A stretch of DNA of 57,497 nucleotides from Dissophora ornata (Eukaryota; Mortierellomycota; Mortierellomycetes; Mortierellales; Mortierellaceae), in contig MU616678.1 of assembly GCA_025201705.1 (NCBI GenBank), positions 1 through 57,497 of the forward strand, read 5' to 3'. The stretch's first letter is position 1, and the number at the start of each line of letters is the position of its first letter. The position numbers were made by a program, and so were the translations under genes. Of this stretch, positions 47,408 through 57,497 are shown one piece after another. The notes under the pieces were generated by a model. That model was given only the letters and a program-made list of their open reading frames with translations. It searched no databases and had not been told where the DNA came from.

Positions 47408-47759
47408 GGTTGGTTCAGTCAGTCAATGGAGCGGACGACTAAGTTGCAGTGGAAGGAAGGAATGTGAATGGAGTGGAGAGGTTTTTTTGGAAGGGGAGAA
47501 CAATAATGGAGAACAAACGAATTGTGCAATGCCAAGTTGCCAACTGGCCAGAGAACAAAGTCAAATGATCACTTCTTCCTTACATTTCCACAGGTACATT
47601 TTGTAAAGGTAACTATGAGCTGTGCTGGTCCAGCCAAGCTTGTTCTGATAAAGCTCGATGAGCATAGGTTTAATGAAAATGCGAAAGATAGGAAGCAGAG
47701 CGAGTGTCTATAGTACAAAGTAGTGAGTGTGGGGGTAATAGATCTAAAAGCATGGGACA
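47408..47759. other. ATG15 promoter and NOP16 3' flank
   Basis: About 350 bases between two same-strand genes. No gene or clear motif seen. Confidence 0.5.
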
Positions 47760-48482
47760 TTACGCTAACAGGGACTGAATCCTCTTCTTGAGCTGGGCAG
47801 CCGTTTGCTGGTTCGGGTTCAGCTTGCGGTCCCAGAACATCTTCTCGTAGTCATCGCCGTACTTCTCGACCAGCTTGGCCGCCCACACTACCTCTCCCTC
47901 AGACTGGTACCTCTCCACCTTCAGCACATTGGCCGCCTGGGCCTCGAGGGCACGAACAACGTCCGTCTTGGCCTTGACAGGCTCGATGTCTCTCTCCATG
48001 AACTCTGCGATCTGCTCCTTTGTCCTGGCCTTACCGACAATGACATTGATAATGTTGCCGGCATCATCGCGCTGAATGATTCCTTGCTGTTCCGTCAGAG
48101 ACTCGGCCAGCTCCTCGAGTGACTTTTGCTCGTTCTCCATGAGCTCTTCCTCGTCCTTCACCTCAATTCCTCCTGTGACTCCGTTCAGCGAAGGGAGCAG
48201 ACCCAAGCGAGCATAGCTAGTTGCAATAACAGTAACAAGGAATATGTAAGATCAGCAAGGTGCAAGTTGATATCATTGGGGTTTTTGAGCAAGCAAGAGG
48301 GGGGGTTGGGGGTTGGAGAATGGGTGGGCATACTTTTGACGAAGTGTGGCATTCTTGTCCCAATTGTCTCGGATGATCTTGTTGCCAGTGATGTTGACCT
48401 TCTTCTTGTGCTTGTTGGCACTCTTGCGGGTGACCTTGCGAGAAGGGGTCTTGATGGTGCGGCGTTTGCGGACGGTAGCCAT
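47760..48482 (-). CDS. NOP16: ribosome biogenesis protein Nop16
   Basis: Nucleolar 60S assembly factor. Two exons (48482-48334 and 48216-47760) join in frame to 201 residues. The basic N-terminus MATVRKRRTIKTPSRKVTRK and INITG-like KVNITGNKIIRDNWDKNATL, then NYARLGLLPSLN across the intron, match Nop16. The C-terminal signature WAAKLVEKYGDDYEKMFWDR followed by KLNPNQQTAAQLKKRI is very characteristic. The RCC1-like gene ends only 145 bases upstream on the same strand. Confidence 0.95.
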
Positions 48483-48627
48483 TGTGAGTGATGTGTGTTT
48501 GACAGTAACGAGCAAGCAGAATGGTTGAATGCTTCTTTGTTTGGGCAAAAAAAAAAATACAGTGGCTTTGTGTGACTGCACAGCCTACAGTGGATCGTAG
48601 GAAACTGACGCGTTCTTGGTTCTTTAT

Positions 48628-51600
48628 TCATGCTGAGGCGTCCTCGGCGCTGGAAACAAGTGCGATGGTAACACCTGCCCGCATAGCCGACACAGCAACT
48701 ACTCTCCGTGCCATATCCACCGTCGATATCAACGCCGCTGTTGCCTTTGCTTTTGTTGCAATTTTCACGTCCGCTTCTCCAACCGTCCTATCCACACTGC
48801 GCGTATTATGAATGGCAACAATCCCATCAAATCCGCGTCCCCACGTAAACATCTGTCCATTGTCACTACATGTCACCGTATGGAAATCGCCGCAGCGGAT
48901 CTCCTTGACTCCGGGGCCTATCCTTACTAGAACCGGGAACAGCCGTATCTTGGGTTTCGAGGAGCGTTCTGTGCTATGGATTGGTGATGCCTCGAGACTT
49001 GACCAAGCTGATCCACCTGACGACGATCCTATGCTCGCCGGAGACGTGGAACCGAGAGAGCTAGTTGAAGCGGATGCAATGGATGCGGACGCAGACGTGG
49101 GAGTGGATGAACGAACGCCCAGTTGTCCAAAGTCATCGCTCCCAAAGGAGATGACCAGGCCTGAAAACGTCAATAAGACCGTATGACGTTCTCCACCTTG
49201 AACCTGCTTGATGGACTTGCCCTTCCAATGCAGCGGGATTTCTCTGGGAATGCTCATGCTATCTTCTTTGTTCTGCGGATGCTGGGTTTGGGGTTGGTGT
49301 CGCAATCGGCTTGTAACGTCCGAGGCAGTGGCACGTCCAAGCTGACCAAAAGTATTGTCGCCCCAGCCGTAGAGTCGCTTCTCATCCCATGCGAACGAAG
49401 ATAGCTTACCAGCACCGATGCCCACAATACAAGGAGGCAAACTCTCAATAAAATACGGCGAAAGATCACGGCTTGTCTGTTCTTGTTCTTGTGCTGTTGC
49501 TGATGACGAAACAGGTCGCCCGAGTTGACCGTATTCATTCGCGCCCCAGGAAATTACATCGCCAGAAAAGTTGAGGATGAGGACGTGGTTCCGTCCACAC
49601 ACAACGTCTTTAATGCGTTGTGCGCAGATATGCATTGGCCGTGGAACATACTTCTGGTTAAGCAAGCCTATCCTATGGCCGCTCGCATCCTAAATTAGTA
49701 AAGAAGGACCTTTCGTCAGAAACGTTTGTGCTCAGATCGTGAAGCGATAAGGTCCATTGCACCCATGGATTAAAAAGACTTACTTCGAAAGATCCCCATC
49801 CCCACAGGTCTCCGTTCTCAGTCAACAAGAACGTAGCGCTGTCCGAACACACAATCTTCACAATCTTCGATGGCAACGTATCCATATCCTCCTGGATCTG
49901 CACCAGGCCCGGCTGGAAGGTCGTGTCCTGGACAAAGTCTGCGTCAATCATTGTCTTCGTCTGCCGTCCCAATGTCTCCTCGATTTCATTATCACTTGTG
50001 TCTTTTAGCGATTCGCTGTGGTTATCGCCGTCGTTGTTAGGTTCCCAGCAAGAAAAGACTTGATTTGACTGTGTGACCACCACGATATGATACCGTCCAG
50101 TTGCTACCATCCGGACGTCAAGGACCTGAAAGCCCAACCAACCATTCTGGTGTTTGATCAGAGAGGACATGCTTCGGGATTTGATATTCACGTTACTGCT
50201 AAATGCTGAATGAGACTGATCATGGAGCGTGGAAGGCAGCTGTGACCCTGCATCTCTATTAGCGCGTTCTTGGCTATATCTCGGCCGCAATTCCACAGAA
50301 GAGTGCGATGACAGTGCGGGCGAGTTATCCCTTGAACGCCACGTGGATGATGGGCGGGACCAAGACCAAGAGGAATTCGTCGAGTAACTTGAGGCAGCTG
50401 AAGACGATGATGATAAAGGAGACCACGGCGAAGATTCCCCGCTTGCGGGACTTGTTGCGGCTGCCCTTTCTGGACGAACGATTATCATATCCAATGGTCG
50501 GTGTCGGGGTGCCGCTGCGATCGCTGTGGTCGGCGTGGCCGAGTTTGTGTTTTTCAGCTTATCCTTTGGTCGTGGTGTGCGATCCATAACGTCGGCCAGA
50601 ATGCTCCTGACCTCAGTGTGTGGGGTATCGGAGTTTTCATAGACGGATTCTTGGGAATCTGTGCGGAAGGAGTCAAGAGTGAATTCCTCTCTGGCGGAAT
50701 TGTATATTGATGCTGGAGTATTCACCTCAAAGTATGTGTCACCACAAGATATTCCGAAAGAAGTCAAGGGGGTCGGAACGTTAGACCATGGAGCGGTATT
50801 CAAGGGTGATGAAGATGCAATCGGTGAGAATGTTTCTAGGATCACGGACGGAGATCTTGAGGACCTTGAAACAGCCTCCTGGTGATGTTGATTGCGTGCA
50901 CGATTGTTGAGATTGTCTCGTTGTCTCAGGATCTGCCGGCAACGCTCGCGCGACGTGATAATGGGTGTTGGTAGGGACAATGAACGACCGCTTGATGTAT
51001 TGGAGGCAACTATGGCCGGCGCTGCGAACGTGATGGGTGCCTGCTCCCACTCGTTGGAGGAAGGTTGCTTTGCCTCAGGAGAGTGGGACAGAGACGGAAA
51101 TGACTTCAGAAACTCTTCCAGGATAGACTCTTTCTGAGTGACCACTGGCGGCAATTGCATTGATTGTTGGTGGTGCTCCTGCAGCGTGATGAAGGGTGTG
51201 GTAATTTTTGGAATCTCTGCTGAATCAGAGGCATAGGTCATGAACGACATGTCTCCAAAACCACTCTCAGGGATTGTCTCTGCCAGCAGCGACGGCACCC
51301 CTTGACCGGCCGTATCTGCTGCACAATCATCAAAGTCTTGTTCCAACTTGGACATGAAGAGACGTGTCCTGTCCGCGGAGGTCATGTCTGGTAGGTTTAC
51401 GTTGTCGTCTCTGTCATTTTGGCTCCCATGCTGCCCCAGCTCTTGGCCACCGAAATGCTGGCTCGTATCCATCTCATCATCGTCACTGAGCATGACCAGG
51501 TTCCTGTGCATCATCTCAGACAAAGTGACATCCCTTAGATCTATGACCAAACAAAAGCAGCGATCAGCTCTCAGAGTGCTCAAAAAACAAATAGCGGCGA

Positions 51601-52920
51601 TATTCTAAGTAAAGTGATGGGTATACCTTCATGAGATTCGTTCAGATGACTATATATCAAGCTGTCGTCGCCATAGTCTTCCTCAATGCGGCCATTGTGC
51701 TCTTTACGGGTGTTTTTGGGTACTTGGGTCTGTCTCCGCCCTTCATCTTGCCTTGACTGGCTATGCTTGTTAGGGGCTGTTGACGCGTCCGACCCTGTAT
51801 TCTTCATCATTGCAGCAATTCTCGCTTCCATTTCTGAAAGCGGGCTGACTGGAGGTGAGGATGAGAAATACGCTGAATGTGGCGATGGAATGGTGGTGCT
51901 TGTTGCATTTGGGTATATTGACATGGCTCCTGCTTTCGCTCCAGGTGAGCACTCTGAAAGAGACTCTCGAGATTTGAGCGAATGTACAGCATGCGGCGCC
52001 ACCAAAACTCGCTGAAATGGCTTGTTCGTGGACCGAGTGTGTCGTTGCGGTGATTGCTGATCTGAAGAGAGGTTGCGAGGAGATATGAGCTGATTTGCTA
52101 TAGCATCTTCCGGTCCGTCGGTCGACTGTAACGTCCCAAAGCGCATTCCGACGTGCTGAACCGTGGGTAATCGAGGGGATGTCTGATCACACCAGCTTCC
52201 TGTAGATGATAGCAAGTCGCCTTGGGGTTTGCCATTATCTTCTTGCGATTTAACATCTTTTTCCAGTTGTTCAAGTGCCAATAACTCCAGTCGGGTCTCC
52301 TCTGCTCTGGCTCTCAAGTACTGAATGAGCTCTTGCTTCGAATCGGCGGTGACGACACCGGGTCCGCTCGAAACTCTCGCCCCAACAATAGTTCTTGCTG
52401 ATGATTGAGGTGCTGACGTTGAAACTTGCTCCATGTTAGAAATCGTGGGTCTAGCGTCAGTTGAGGAAGGTCTTGTGGGGTTCAACTGGCTGAATGGAGC
52501 CTGAGATCTAGCCTTTCGAAAAAGCGATAGTAGCCTGTCTTGTCTCTTGTTCGGGTTCTCAACTTCAACACTCTTGATGCGCTGACAATTACGCGAACCC
52601 GAGTTCGAAGTGACGGGGGCATATCCGCCGAGAGTATAGCTTCTTCCAATGTTGATCAGCTGCTCTGCTCGCTGCTGATGAGGCATTGGTCTAGATGGTA
52701 ACTGTCGTTGCTGACTTTGATTAGGATTGGATGGTGTCCTTCTGGACACAGGTTTTCCTAATGAGAAGGTATGAGCAGGATATGTATGCGTGCTGGGTAA
52801 CGTAGTGCGAATAAAGGGTTGAGTTGACTGGGATGGGATTTGGGGGGATGAGTTGTTGCGACGCAGGCAAACCCGTTCGGCTACTGGCAGTTCGGAGGTT
52901 CGCATCATTTTGTCTTTCAT
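48628..52920 (-). CDS. RCC1-repeat protein with long disordered N-terminus
   Basis: Three exons (52920-51627, 51540-49784, 49689-48628) join in frame to 1,370 residues. The first 850 or so are Ser/Pro/Gln rich and disordered-looking. RCC1 beta-propeller blades follow: RYHIVVVTQSNQVFSCW, ATFLLTENGDLWGWGSFE, HVLILNFSGDVISWGANEYG, KRLYGWGDNTFGQLGRA, HTVLLTFSGLVISFGSDDFG and HTVTCSDNGQMFTWGRGF. The WGSFEDASGHRIGLL step resembles the Ran-GEF RCC1 (WGxFRD-GxIGLL), so a Ran or other small-GTPase role is possible but unproven. Blade inserts are Ser-rich. The last 60 residues do not look like a blade, so either the propeller closes differently or a 3' splice is missed. The 52920 ATG is the first plausible start. 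Confidence 0.82.
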
Positions 52921-53738
52921 TTTCGACAATTCGTGTGCCAGGCTAGCGAGGCAGGAAGTTGAGTGAAGGTAATAAAGGAGAGAAGACAGACAGAAAGAGA
53001 GAAAGTGAGAGAGAGAGAGAGAGAAAGAAAAGAGAGTTGGAGTTTATGATGGCAAGCTGCGTGGAAGAGCCAGAATCTATACTGGTATAGTCCTAGTTTA
53101 TTCTGGATACACTCCCGCAGACAGGAATGATCGGATCGCATCAGTCGCGTTAAATACGGATCACCGTTTATGGTTCTGTCGCGGATCAGAGTCGCACCGT
53201 TGAGGATCTAGGAATAACTCGACTTCTTAACGTTGTTTCCAACGTGTCTTGGCCGTATTGCTAGTGAAGAATGTCCTCTGCGAGAAAAGTGCTCGGGCTC
53301 GCTTGAAAAAATATACGACGCGATGGAAGTTACATGCGGGCTCACATGCTTGATGCAACCCATCCGCATGCGCGAATCAAAGACTGCCATGGCTGATTAA
53401 TTTTATTTTTCGTAGTGTTCTGCCATCGGCTATGCATTGATGTGTGTTGCTCTATCCCAGATCCTGCAGGTCAAGAGGTGCGTATTTTACTGAAGTAGTA
53501 TCGTCCTTCCTGGGTTGACAAAAGGTGTCCCCTGCGCCCTTTTGCCTCCCCATATTTCGTCGCCAATATCCCCTATCGCACTTCATAGCTCTCAGAGCAA
53601 GTTGTGGGTATAAATCAATGATCGCTGTCTTTCCCATGACCTCGCTTCTTTCTCTCCAAGGACCGCTTCCCACCATTGTCGTTTGCATCTTCTATCAATA
53701 TTTTACACTTGGGTCTCCCCTGTCCTCGTTCATCTCTT
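52921..53738. promoter_or_regulatory. RCC1-like promoter and SEC72 3' flank
   Basis: About 0.8 kb. A GA-rich tract (about 52976-53036) lies just upstream of the RCC1-like start, equal to CT-rich DNA on the transcribed side. No supported gene. Confidence 0.45.
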
Positions 53739-54332
53739 TTACTCGTCAACTTCCTCAGTACCCAAAGCAGCCTCAGCTTCCTTGAGAGCCTTCTGGATCT
53801 CTGCACTCTCGGGATCATAAAATAATCCTAACTTGAGGGCCTCGATACCTTCCTCGATCCGTCCCATTCCAAAGAGAGCTCTGCCCAGGCGGAAGTGTCC
53901 CTTGGACCAAGGACGCTTCAATTCAATGACACCCTGCGCATCGACATAGGCATTGACCCACTCCTTGCGGGCAATGTAGGCGGCCGAACGGTTGCACAGC
54001 AAGACCGCGAGCTCCTCGCGTGCCAGACCAGTGGGTTCCCAGAGCGGACGGTCAAAGGCGATGTTGATAGCGTTGGTGTACGCGGCGATGGCTTCCTGAT
54101 GACGTTGGGAACGGAAATGCGTGTTGCCATCCTCACGCATCCTTCCAATCTGCTCCGAGCGCAGGGGGAGGACAGCCCCTGGAGGTGGCACTTGACCTTT
54201 GGTGGACTTGAGGTGGCGAGTAAGGTCGTTGATCTCGACAAAGGACTGGTGGCATTCTGAGCAGACTTCGTTCTTGTGCTGGCCACAGACGACTTTGTCG
54301 TTATAGATCTGGAGGTCGACGATGGTGGACAT
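53739..54332 (-). CDS. SEC72: Sec72-like subunit of the ER post-translational translocon
   Basis: Cytosolic TPR subunit of the fungal Sec63 complex that helps post-translational import into the ER. A single exon of 197 residues. The N-terminus VDLQIYNDKVVCGQHKNEVC with paired cysteines (C-x7-C-x2-C pattern: CGQHKNEVCSECH) matches fission-yeast-type Sec72. TPR-type helices follow: GNTHFRSQRHQEAIAAYTNA, LLCNRSAAYIARKEWVNAYV and GHFRLGRALFGMGRIEEGIE. An acidic tail ends the protein. It is divergent from the RFC gene with only 217 bases between starts. Confidence 0.88.
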   Translation of the reverse strand: MSTIVDLQIYNDKVVCGQHKNEVCSECHQSFVEINDLTRHLKSTKGQVPPPGAVLPLRSEQIGRMREDGNTHFRSQRHQEAIAAYTNAINIAFDRPLWEPTGLAREELAVLLCNRSAAYIARKEWVNAYVDAQGVIELKRPWSKGHFRLGRALFGMGRIEEGIEALKLGLFYDPESAEIQKALKEAEAALGTEEVDE

Positions 54333-54549
54333 TATGATGACGTTGGACTAGGGATGATGTGAGGCGAAGGAGAAGTGAATGAACTTTGGGTGATGATGAG
54401 AGGTTCGGTTTGGGGGACTGGCTGGATGGATGGTGCCCTTAATTGATGGCAGGTCAAAAAAAAATGGTGGCGATCTTGGACAACGAAACAAAACAAGTCG
54501 CGGCGCGTTCATTCACCTTCTCTCATTCACAAAGCAACCACGTTCTACC
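54333..54549. promoter_or_regulatory. compact divergent promoter SEC72 / RFC
   Basis: 217 bases separate the two start codons, so the two promoters must overlap or be shared. No clear TATA box seen. Confidence 0.5.
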
Positions 54550-56084
54550 ATGGCAAGCAGTAGCAGTTCATCCATCACAGCGGCGCAGGTCGCTAATGCC
54601 AACGCACAGTTCAAAGGAAACGTCGACTCGTACGAACTGCCTTGGTAAGAATCCTCCAAAGCAAGCCTGATCCCATCAAATAGGAATGCAAAGCTAATCA
54701 AAGACCTGATCTACTTGCACAGGGTTGAGAAGTACAGACCACAGTTACTCAAGGATATTGTTGGAAATGATGAAACTGTTGAGCGCCTGCAGTTGATCGC
54801 CAACAAGGGAAACATGCCGCATATGATCATCTCGGTATCGTGCTGTTCCAAAGAAAAAGCAGGCTTGAATGGCGCTGACTACGTGGCGCAAGAAGCTTGA
54901 TCCCAGGATCGATGAAGATTGACATTTAGTCATTGGGCAACAACAATTAGGGATCACCAGGTATTGGAAAAACGACAAGTGTTCTATGTCTAGCACACGA
55001 ACTACTAGGACCTGCATTCAAGGAGGGTGTTTTGGAGCTGAATGCCTCAGACGATCGGTAAGAGCTAGAAAACGAAACGATACCTCGATACTCAGACCGA
55101 AGTTTGCCTCTCGTCTGTGTATCTCACGCGTTTCTATTCATCGCAACTTTAGTGGAATCGACGTGGTTCGAAACAAGATCAAGACTTTTGCGCAGAAGAA
55201 AGTCACCCTTCCTCCAGGACGACACAAGATTATCATTCTGGATGAAGCTGACAGTATGACAGCAGGAGCTCAGCAGGCACTTCGACGCACAATGGAAATC
55301 TACTCAAATACAACGCGATTTGCCCTGGCATGCAATCAGTCTAGCAAAATTATCGAACCCATTCAGAGTCGATGCGCCATGCTACGATACACAAAACTGA
55401 CTGACAAGCAAGTTTTGCAGCGTCTTCGGGAAATTTGCGAGGCAGAGAATGTAAGATTCTCTTTTAAGTGCCATTCGCTCTTCCTTGTTTTCATTCGTTA
55501 TTAATATGGCAATGCGCCGATGATCACATCGACTGGACTTGTTTTAGGTGAAATACAGCGCAGAGGGGCTGGAGGCTCTTATCTTCACAGCCGAGGGAGA
55601 CATGCGTCAGGCAATCAATAACTTGCAATCGACATGGTCAGGATTTGGTTATGTGAACGACGAGAACGTTTTCAAAGTCTGCGATCAACCACACCCAGTC
55701 GTGGTAAACGCCATCATTGCGAGCTGTCTTCAGGTCAATGTGGATAACGCACTTCAAGGAATCCATCAGCTGTGGCGCCAAGGATACAGCGCTGTGGACA
55801 TTATCACAACTCTGTTTAGGGTGGTAAAGTTCTACGATGGCATGCCCGAGTACATGAAACTGGACTACATCAAGGTAAGGAATGTCAGTGGTTTATCTCT
55901 ATTTAGCGGACAAAATTGTATCCTTCCGAAAAATGATTTCTAACATGGATCGCCCGCGACTTCATAGGAAATCGGATTGACACACATGAAGATTCTGGAG
56001 GGAGTCACATCGCTCCTTCAACTCGGCGGATTGATCTCGAGGCTATGTAAATTGTCAATGGACTCTTCGAGCTTTTCTATCTAG
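54550..56084 (+). CDS. RFC4: replication factor C small subunit (human RFC2 / yeast Rfc4)
   Basis: AAA+ subunit of the PCNA clamp loader. Six exons join in frame to 351 residues: 54550-54644, 54723-54834, 54951-55057, 55153-55450, 55548-55874 and 55968-56084. Walker A is GSPGIGKT (70-77), Walker [11 protein letters not shown], and the SRC arginine-finger motif lies in [36 protein letters not shown] at the start and [20 protein letters not shown] in sensor 2/domain II single out the human RFC2/yeast Rfc4 subgroup. Gene naming differs between species. All key residues are present. Confidence 0.95.
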
Positions 56085-56275
56085 AGTGTTCAGGATACAG
56101 AGTAATCTCTAAAGCCGGATGAAAAATAGATAACCTAAAATAATGCGCCATAGGGGAGCAATGCTTTATGTTCTATTTGTAGTGGGATGCAAAATGCTTG
56201 ATATGATATTGTACAATGATTTCTATGATTAAGCAGGATAAAAGAGGGGAGCACAGCTGGGCATATCCAGGGAAC
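56085..56275. other. convergent 3' gap RFC / GPATCH4-like
   Basis: 191 bases between converging stops. A/T rich; both 3' UTRs probably overlap here. Confidence 0.5.
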
Positions 56276-57421
56276 TTATTCATCCTTGGACTTCTTGGAC
56301 TTCTTCGAGGGCCTTGGTTCGTCCTCATCTCTGCCGCGCTTGGACTTTTTCTTTTCCTCCTTGACCTTCTCCTTTTTGTGCTTCGCGCTATCGACAGTCT
56401 TTTCCTTCTTTTCTTTCTTTTCCTTGGCCTCCTTTTTGATCTTTTTGTCCTTCTTATCCTTCTTCGACGACTTTTCCTTCTTCTCTTTCTTTGCCTTGGG
56501 CTCTTTCCCCTCTTTCTTCTCCTTCTTCTCCTTCTTCTCCTTGACCTGCTTGTCCTTCTTCTCCTTCTTCGAGGATTTCTTAGATTCCTCCTTCTCCTCC
56601 GAACTCGATGTCTTGTCTGAACTGCTCTCTAGCAACAGTTCCTTCATGACTCGTCCTAGCTTTCCAGGCTGCTCACCTCTTGCGCCTTTCCTAGCCGTCC
56701 TTCCTTCGCAAGCCTCAAATAACTCCCGATCAGACACCTTGATGGTGTAGTCCTTGTACTCGTCAGCCTCAGCTGCCTTCAAAGCATCATAGCCATCTGC
56801 TCTGGCGGCAAAGCTGTTTGCACTAGTCGTGAACTCCTGGTTCTTCCTCTTCGCTTCCTCAGTTGCTGCACTGCTAGCAGATGCTTTGACGAATCCAAAG
56901 AGCCAAGACGGCCCTGATTTGGCAACTGGAGCAGGTTTCTCATCCTCGTCTGCATATTCGTCCCGAGGGGTCATGCTGCTCATGGTCGATGGGGAGGATG
57001 TTGCTGGCGATGAAGAAGAAGATAGAGAAGGTCCTGCAGGTCTGGATGTAGAGATGATACCCATACGGGACACCTGGATGGCGGATGGCGCTTGTTTCTC
57101 AACCTTGACTTCGCCTGACTCGTCCTTGTTCACCTGGATGTTGGAGACCGACTTGTTGAAGACATGGTCCCACCATGCAAAATCCCACTTGTCCAGCTTA
57201 CCGCCCAACTTCAATTGGTATCAAAATTCGATAAACGGTTAGAAGCCATATCGTACACACTGTTGCAACCATTGTCCGAGAAAATTAGCAGGAGTACATA
57301 CGCCCTTGGTGTCGTTCTTTTTGACAACCGAGATGCTCTTCTTGATTCCATCCTTGTTCTTTCCAAGACCATCGCCGCTCTTCCATCCAAACTTGGCAAG
57401 CTGCTTCTCCGCGAAAGACAT
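56276..57421 (-). CDS. G-patch nucleolar protein, GPATCH4-like
   Basis: Probable activator or cofactor of a nucleolar DEAH-box helicase, by family. Two exons (57421-57302 and 57208-56276) join in frame to 350 residues. The G-patch is at the start: KQLAKFGWKSGDGLGKNKDG. Then LDKWDFAWWDHVFNKSVSNI matches the WWNELFNK region of GPATCH4, and SDRELFEACEGRTARKGAR its second signature. The C-terminal third is a Lys/Glu/Ser-rich nucleolar-type tail. Yeast Pxr1 has the same kind of architecture and is the alternative. The start at 57421 leaves about 76 bases to the window edge. Confidence 0.88.
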
Positions 57422-57497
57422 GATGGGATATATGTGATGACGAAGGAGTGGAGGGATGATTGAGCGGCCCTGCAACGTGCATGGTCAAGCATAAAAA

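Noticed and set aside
48812..49186. Plus-strand open frame inside the RCC1-like gene
   Set aside because: Antisense shadow of the RCC1 repeat exon with no domain.

Overview
The window is nuclear DNA from a filamentous early-diverging fungus, most likely Mortierellomycotina (Mortierella/Linnemannia/Podila type). This is an inference. Genes are dense and mostly multi-exon, with short GT-AG introns, long A/T homopolymers in introns and UTRs, and both fungal-type products (Sec72, an ERT1-like Zn2Cys6/PAS regulator, Spc105, Atg15) and genes I recall as missing from Dikarya (an AP-4 epsilon trunk, a WNK kinase). I see no transposon, no CRISPR array and no prokaryotic operon.

Layout from left to right (strand in brackets): RPS10 (-), NFU1 (+), UBE2W (-), an ERT1-like regulator (+), KNL1/Spc105 (-), a BET double-bromodomain protein (-), tRNA-Ala(AGC) (+), the PPIP5K/Vip1 kinase (+), a tandemly duplicated block at about 23.49-33.63 kb, RPA43 (-), RPL9 (-), a WNK-like kinase (-), AP-4 epsilon (+), ATG15 (-), NOP16 (-), an RCC1-repeat protein (-), SEC72 (-), an RFC small subunit (+) and a GPATCH4-like nucleolar protein (-). 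For most genes I traced exons by hand. The exon chains of RPS10, NFU1, UBE2W, ERT1, KNL1, VIP1, RPA43, WNK, AP4E, ATG15, NOP16, RCC1-like, RFC and GPATCH4 all close in frame, which is good internal evidence. The BET chain closes except at its first exon.

The main discovery is the duplicated block. An ancestral order VIP1(+) - X(+) - RPA43(-) has been duplicated head-to-tail. The left unit carries the intact VIP1 3' end, gene X1 and a truncated RPA43 3' end. The right unit carries a truncated VIP1 3' end, gene X2 and the intact RPA43. X is a roughly 940-1000-residue protein with a CECG-containing central region and a C-terminal half that looks like irregular leucine-rich repeats. I cannot assign it a function. 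Each copy has a different lesion in its first coding exon: X1 has lost one base (frameshift) and X2 has TTG where X1 has ATG. The long second exon stays open in both.

Functional themes: ribosome and nucleolar biology (RPS10, RPL9, RPA43, NOP16, GPATCH4-like), chromosome biology (KNL1, BET, RFC, RCC1-like), trafficking and membranes (AP-4 epsilon, Sec72, Atg15) and signalling (Vip1, WNK). They are not arranged as a biosynthetic cluster. Neighbours are mostly independent housekeeping genes in divergent or convergent pairs.
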